Shown: positions 50,877 through 54,918 of the stretch, piece by piece
How the letters are laid out: each line of letters starts with the position of its first letter
Numbering within the stretch: the stretch's first letter is position 1
DNA from: a virus
Virus record (IMG/VR): IMGVR_UViG_3300035234_000017
Location: 1-54,918 of that record
Length of the DNA: 54,918 nucleotides
Strand: one strand, 5' to 3'
The notes under the pieces: generated by a model
Told to the model about the DNA's origin: nothing
Databases searched by the model: none
What the model saw: only the letters and a program-made list of their open reading frames with translations
Position numbers and translations under genes: made by a program

Positions 50877-51310
50877 TACTCCAATGGACTTTCAATACGA
50901 CTTTCAAGAAACATCTTTCGATTACGTTGCAACATATCCCACTTTTCATCCATTTCCATCTTAGATCCACCATCATATGGCACAGCAAATCCTTCCATAA
51001 CAAGAGTATCATTAATACTTCTATCATCAGATTCTGTTATAAACAACTCACCTAGTACTCTACCATACTTACCAACACCATGAGATTTTATGATAAACTC
51101 ACCATCATTCTCATCTATTATCTCATATAAGCGATGTTTGGCTGCTATCCCCAATTCCTTTTCTTCAAGAAACTTCGTCCTTGACTCTGCCGTATCAATA
51201 AACATTAATCTAATTCGTTTTGTAACTGATACATCAAATCCTAAATCAATATAAGCATCTAATGTATCACCGTCAACAATACGTTTTAAAATGGCATTAT
51301 AAGTATACAC
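50876..51310 (-). CDS. Thermonuclease-like (SNase) nuclease
   Basis: A 144-aa SNase-fold protein. VDGDTLDAYIDLGF supplies the first Ca-binding Asp, KRIRLMFIDTAESR the catalytic Arg and acid pair, and GKYGRVLGEL the second Arg. No signal peptide, so it acts inside the cell, perhaps degrading host nucleic acid. Such genes are frequent in marine T4-like phages. Confidence 0.88.
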   Translation of the reverse strand: MYTYNAILKRIVDGDTLDAYIDLGFDVSVTKRIRLMFIDTAESRTKFLEEKELGIAAKHRLYEIIDENDGEFIIKSHGVGKYGRVLGELFITESDDRSINDTLVMEGFAVPYDGGSKMEMDEKWDMLQRNRKMFLESRIESPLE

Positions 51311-52047
51311 TATTCTTTCTCGTCTGTTTCATCAACTTCTTCAACAGAACCATCCAAATAATGCATATACGTACCAATAATATATTTATCATTAGATTTT
51401 GGTTGTTCTCCCAAATGTGGATGTGTCCAAAATGGAGGGAATATTGCTATACTCCCCCTTTTAGCGGGGATAGTAATGCCATATTCAGGAAACACCGTTT
51501 GTCCACCCTCTTCAACATCATTCAAATATAAAAATATAACCAAAAACCTTCTTGCAGATGCATGATCACCAACATCCACATGATAATTGAAAAAATTAGA
51601 TTCTTTATGATCATACTTCTTTATGCGAATTTCCTCACACGCAGCATTAGATGGGAAAAATGATATGTTATAAAATCTGCGATAACTCTCAATATAATCG
51701 TAAATTTTATGCATAAATTCAACCGATAATTTAGACGAGTCAGTAGTTGGTTTTGCCCCCTTAATAAGTTCTTCATCAAATAAATTAACTTCTTTAAAAC
51801 ACCGATACTCTTCATGTTCAGTCAATTGTTGTCTATCTTCATTTTCATCAAAAAACTTAACAACCTTATCACACCATTCATCATCCACCGCATTTTCATA
51901 TACAGTAATAAAAGCCTTATTCATATCAGGTTCAATAACTACAAAATCATCTTTACTTTCAGTAGAATCTTCTGTTATATCTTCCAACTCAAGTGTTGGT
52001 TCAACACTTTCTTCAACTTCAACTGTCTCAACATCTTTTTTACTCAT
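51310..52047 (-). CDS. Fe(II)/2-oxoglutarate-dependent oxygenase
   Basis: A 245-aa prolyl-4-hydroxylase-like protein, with an acidic N-terminal 35 residues. IRIKKYDHKES then YHVDVGDHA (His and Asp iron ligands), LVIFLYLNDVEEGGQTVFPE, and THPHLGEQPKSNDKYIIGTY (second His ligand and the 2OG-binding basic residue). 2OG oxygenases are recurrent in T4-like marine phages; substrate may be protein or nucleic acid. It overlaps the helicase gene by 4 bp. Confidence 0.9.
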   Translation of the reverse strand: MSKKDVETVEVEESVEPTLELEDITEDSTESKDDFVVIEPDMNKAFITVYENAVDDEWCDKVVKFFDENEDRQQLTEHEEYRCFKEVNLFDEELIKGAKPTTDSSKLSVEFMHKIYDYIESYRRFYNISFFPSNAACEEIRIKKYDHKESNFFNYHVDVGDHASARRFLVIFLYLNDVEEGGQTVFPEYGITIPAKRGSIAIFPPFWTHPHLGEQPKSNDKYIIGTYMHYLDGSVEEVDETDEKE

Positions 52048-53417
52048 ATTACTATCTCCACATTTCCTATACGTTTATTAAAATTCTTAGTCGCAACATC
52101 ATTACTGCCCTTTTCATTAGTTATAGTTGATTGTGCATTATCAGACACATCATATAACCTCATTTTAGATTTATCAATCCCAACAACAAACCGCTTGGTT
52201 ACATTGGGGTCATTATATCTATTCTTTAATTGTTTCACCATAATCTGATTCATTTGTTCTAATTCATCATTAGACATTAACGCAAACATCAAATCAGCCG
52301 TAGCCGGTAATCCAAAACTCTCTGACGTATCTTCTAAACCAATATCAGAAGATACAAATCCTTGTCTATTAACCTGAGTAGCACTAAATATTGGAACGTT
52401 ATGTTCTACCGCAAGTCCACGAACTTCTTCCGCTATTGATTTAATTAAAGTATACGAATTTACATTACTACCATTCTTCAATCTAGAAGAACTACATATA
52501 TTCAAATAGTCTATAAAAATAACATCAGGTTTAAATGTATTCTTAATCCATAACTCATTTAACAAATGATTAAAATGACTAACCGACGCAGATGCAGTTG
52601 GATATTCCTTTATTATCAACCTACCAGTACTCTTTTTCTTAACACGGTCAATGCGTTTAGTATATACATCAAAACTAAGTTCCTTCAATTGATGTATTGG
52701 AATGTCCAATAAATTAGCGTCGACACGTTCAGCAATTTTTTCTTCCGACATCTCCAATGTAATATATAATACATTATACCCACCCATCATATGAGAAGCA
52801 GCAAGATCACACATAAATAAAGATTTCCCAACACCAGTTCCTGCCATTGCAATATTTAATGTCTTTCTTGGTACACCACCATTAGTTATCTTATTAAATT
52901 TATCTAAATGAAATGGGATTTTTTCTTCCTTTTCATTATAAAAATCAAATCGTTTCTTATAATCATCTATAAAATCATGTCCAACATTATTATCAAATGA
53001 GACTGCCAAAGCATCACTCAATATCTTTGGCAGTTGTCCTTTATCCTTTTCACCATCACCATCAATTATACTAATTGACTCCAAAACTGCATTGTATAAC
53101 GCTCGTTCTTGACACCAATCTTCCGTAGTATTAACTACATATTCCAAATCCTCTTTAATATATTCATCTAATACTTCAACAACACTAACCACATTACCAT
53201 ACAAATTATCGTTTATATTAACCGAATCTAAACTAATCCGTAAAGCATTTGTAGTTGGAACATTATTATAATGTTCGAAATAGTTATCAATTATATCATA
53301 TAATGTTCTATATTTATCTTCACTAAAATAATCACTCTTAACATAAGGTAATACCTTTCTACAATATTCTTCATTATGTGTTAAGTTCTTCAGTATCATC
53401 AATTCCGTTAAGCTCAT
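52044..53417 (-). CDS. Replicative DNA helicase (T4 gp41-like, DnaB family)
   Basis: A 457-aa DnaB-type helicase. The N-terminal helical domain is followed by IAMAGTGVGKSLFMCDL (Walker A), VIFIDYLNIC (Walker B), ISATQVNRQGF and the arginine-finger region near VVGIDKSKMR. Unwinds DNA ahead of the fork and recruits the gp61 primase. In this order (uvsX, small gene, gp41) the locus matches marine T4-like phages. Confidence 0.95.
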   Translation of the reverse strand: MSLTELMILKNLTHNEEYCRKVLPYVKSDYFSEDKYRTLYDIIDNYFEHYNNVPTTNALRISLDSVNINDNLYGNVVSVVEVLDEYIKEDLEYVVNTTEDWCQERALYNAVLESISIIDGDGEKDKGQLPKILSDALAVSFDNNVGHDFIDDYKKRFDFYNEKEEKIPFHLDKFNKITNGGVPRKTLNIAMAGTGVGKSLFMCDLAASHMMGGYNVLYITLEMSEEKIAERVDANLLDIPIHQLKELSFDVYTKRIDRVKKKSTGRLIIKEYPTASASVSHFNHLLNELWIKNTFKPDVIFIDYLNICSSSRLKNGSNVNSYTLIKSIAEEVRGLAVEHNVPIFSATQVNRQGFVSSDIGLEDTSESFGLPATADLMFALMSNDELEQMNQIMVKQLKNRYNDPNVTKRFVVGIDKSKMRLYDVSDNAQSTITNEKGSNDVATKNFNKRIGNVEIVI

Positions 53418-53769
53418 CTACACTCTCATATTTATCAACATATTCATATAAAACAAAATTTAAAATCTTACCAACCAATACTTTAAATTCATCAGAACTA
53501 TCTGCGATTTTAACGCTAAAGTCATCATTACCAACCAACGTATTATACCCATACTTGATTGTTAATTCATCACCACTTTCGTCAATATTAACACCATCAT
53601 ATTTATATATAATGTCTTTAAACTCTCCCGTCTTAATTCTAATAGCATAATAGTCCTCATGTTCAGACTCCACCACTTCATACATTTTCTTAAATTCCGA
53701 TACACCATCTTCAGAAGTCAAAAATGTAGCACAATCACTTAATTTCTTTAACTCATCTATATTATCCAC
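53374..53769 (-). CDS. Conserved small protein between uvsX and gp41
   Basis: A 131-aa acidic protein (MDNIDELKKLSDCATFLTSE...), overlapping the helicase by 44 bp. The beta-rich middle (DYYAIRIKTGEFKDIIYKYD, LTIKYGYNTL) and acidic ends are all that can be seen. Position suggests replication or recombination function; it is not recognisably gp59. Confidence 0.55.
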   Translation of the reverse strand: MDNIDELKKLSDCATFLTSEDGVSEFKKMYEVVESEHEDYYAIRIKTGEFKDIIYKYDGVNIDESGDELTIKYGYNTLVGNDDFSVKIADSSDEFKVLVGKILNFVLYEYVDKYESVDELNGIDDTEELNT

Positions 53770-53778
53770 AATAACTCC

Positions 53779-54834
53779 CTACTTAATATTAAACAAATAA
53801 TCATCATCTGTCATAATCGTCTTATTACTTGATATACAATATCTATTGCTTAAATAAGTTAAAAATTTCTCAGATTTCAGTATAGGTTTCCAAAATTCTA
53901 TATTATTCGTAGTAGACCCCCTAAACTTTTTATCTATAATCTCACCAGTTTCTAAATCAATAAGATTATACCAACCGCCAGATCTCTTTATTATACCACA
54001 ATCCACCGCCATGTCAAGTAACCCAGACCATCTATCTAATCCGTTCTCAAAGGAAACATTTATAGGGATCTTTGACTTCTCTTTAACATACCTAGATTTC
54101 TCTATATTAATTATAAAATTATAACCCGCAAGATCAGAACCAACCTTTTCTTGTTGTCTACCAACAATCCATATATTATCGGAAGAATAATATGCACCCT
54201 TACCACCAGACACCACTTGTCTTGAATACATTTCTTGTGTATCATACGTATGATTAATAACAATCATTGGAATGTCGTTTAATGTGAGATGTGGTGTAAC
54301 CATCCTAAATAATGACTTGAATTGTTTCGCCCTAGTCATATCCGCAGCACTCTTCTCGGCATGAGCATCATCAACTTCTTTTTTCGATGCCAAATTACCA
54401 ACAGAATCTATCATAATAAATATTCTATCGTCACGGCTAATTTCTTTCACTTGCTTCATAATATCAAATTTAAGTTCCTCTAAATCTGTAACAGGAACAT
54501 GCAACACTCTACTCGTATCAATCTCAAATGTATCAAAATATGATTGTGGTGTACCAAATTCACTGTCATAAAATATACATATAGACTCTTCATACTTATC
54601 CATATACGATTTCATGCATAATAAACCAAATGCCGTCTTAAAATGTTTTGATGGTCCAGCAATCATAGTTAACCCAGAACTAAATCCACCAAAAGGACTT
54701 CCAGAAAAGGCAATATTAATAGCAGGAACTTTAGTAGTCACTACGTCATTGTCATTCAAATAAATAGAATCTTGCAATACGGAAATTCTATCTTGTAAAG
54801 TAGAACTCTTCCTCATTCGTTCCATTAACCCCAT
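53779..54834 (-). CDS. uvsX: UvsX RecA-like recombinase
   Basis: A 351-aa strand-exchange ATPase. MIAGPSKHFKTAFGLL (about 57-72) is the UvsX-type Walker A (GPSKxxKT), IFMIDSVGNLASKKE the Walker B, and MIVINHTYDTQ the L2-adjacent strand. It directs recombination-dependent replication and repair. TAAGGAG precedes the ATG. A perfect -35/-10 pair occurs inside the 3' third of the gene (53990-54017, 16-bp spacer), possibly accidental. Confidence 0.95.
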   Translation of the reverse strand: MGLMERMRKSSTLQDRISVLQDSIYLNDNDVVTTKVPAINIAFSGSPFGGFSSGLTMIAGPSKHFKTAFGLLCMKSYMDKYEESICIFYDSEFGTPQSYFDTFEIDTSRVLHVPVTDLEELKFDIMKQVKEISRDDRIFIMIDSVGNLASKKEVDDAHAEKSAADMTRAKQFKSLFRMVTPHLTLNDIPMIVINHTYDTQEMYSRQVVSGGKGAYYSSDNIWIVGRQQEKVGSDLAGYNFIINIEKSRYVKEKSKIPINVSFENGLDRWSGLLDMAVDCGIIKRSGGWYNLIDLETGEIIDKKFRGSTTNNIEFWKPILKSEKFLTYLSNRYCISSNKTIMTDDDYLFNIK

Positions 54835-54846
54835 ATACTTCTCTCC

Positions 54847-54918
54847 TTATAAAAAATCATCTAAAACATTTCTATGTTCAACATCCCAACCAATAGAGTC
54901 GGTTATTGTCTTAATTGG
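54847..54918 (-). CDS. C-terminus of probable DNA polymerase gp43 (cut by window edge)
   Basis: The last 23 codons of a gene entering from the right end: ...ITDSIGWDVEHRNVLDDFL then stop, 12 bp before uvsX. The acidic LDDFL ending after (S/V)IGW... matches the sliding-clamp-binding tail of T4-like gp43 polymerases ('IGW.xE...TLEDFF'), and gp43 often precedes uvsX in marine T4-like phages. The fragment is too short for certainty. Confidence 0.6.
   Translation of the reverse strand, partial: PIKTITDSIGWDVEHRNVLDDFL

Noticed and set aside
1-54918. Host chromosome fragment or prophage with integrase
   Set aside because: T4-like replication genes run from end to end with phage-type overlaps, no integrase or attachment site is visible, and the metabolic genes are interleaved with phage genes on the same strand.
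1-54918. CRISPR array or insertion sequence
   Set aside because: No regularly spaced repeats, no transposase frame and no terminal inverted repeats were seen. The only direct repeat array is the two-unit 16-bp repeat at 14421-14452.

Overview
The window is 54.9 kb of AT-rich DNA (by eye about two thirds A+T). Essentially every gene lies on the minus strand and genes are packed with 1-40 bp gaps or ATGA/TAATG overlaps. The informational genes identify a large T4-like (straboviral-type) tailed phage: the C-terminus of what looks like gp43 DNA polymerase, UvsX recombinase, a gp41 DnaB-type helicase, gp61 primase, T4-type RNase H, aerobic ribonucleotide reductase (NrdA, glutaredoxin-NrdB), ThyX, dUTPase and several conserved proteins of marine T4-like phages. 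No virion genes are in view. The host is not determined. A circularly permuted tmRNA points to an alphaproteobacterial-type lineage, while the large FadE/FadI/FadJ set is of the type best known from gammaproteobacteria. An aerobic marine heterotroph fits both.

Reading in the direction of transcription (high to low coordinates): 54.9-47 kb is replication/recombination (gp43 end, uvsX, gp41, an Fe/2OG oxygenase, thermonuclease, nucleotidylyltransferase, gp61). 47-40.8 kb holds nrdA, isocitrate lyase, a KxDG nucleotidyltransferase, a DGHHR ParB-like protein and a glutathione transferase. 40.8-37.5 kb is a promoter-led pair (DNA methyltransferase, then an acyltransferase/hydrolase fusion). 37.5-31.3 kb has a tRNA(CAU), grx-nrdB, thyX, dut and a RecB-like nuclease. 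31.3-24.5 kb has small membrane proteins, RNase H, a DHFR-like protein, dnaK and dnaJ. 24.3-15.9 kb has FadI, FadJ, the permuted tmRNA, lipase, a ThDP 2-oxoacid decarboxylase and PRPP synthetase. 15.7-9.5 kb is one promoter-led unit: FTR1 iron permease, pyrophosphatase, PyrD, tryptophanase and PanD. 9.4-7 kb is a DNA-methylation/ParB-like block with three strong promoters. 7-0 kb has a VWA/metallopeptidase-like protein, FadE, PurN, alanine dehydrogenase and a Mom-like fragment.

The striking content is a fatty-acid catabolism programme spread through a T4-like genome: FadE, FadJ and FadI with all catalytic residues visible, isocitrate lyase for the glyoxylate bypass, a class 3 lipase, an LPLAT-esterase fusion, and PanD feeding coenzyme A synthesis. 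Around it sit a pyruvate node (Ald, tryptophanase, ThDP decarboxylase), de novo nucleotide synthesis (Prs, PurN, PyrD, PPase, NrdAB, ThyX, dUTPase), iron uptake and DnaKJ. My inference is that the phage turns host lipid into acetyl-CoA and C4 units to supply energy and nucleotides for replication. Acyl-CoA synthetase and malate synthase were not seen in this window.

Transcription appears to start from sigma70-like promoters (TTGACA-17 bp-TATAAT variants). Seven are listed, all with a 17-bp spacer. They begin the units at about 7.0, 8.0, 9.4, 15.7, 31.3, 37.5 and 40.8 kb.
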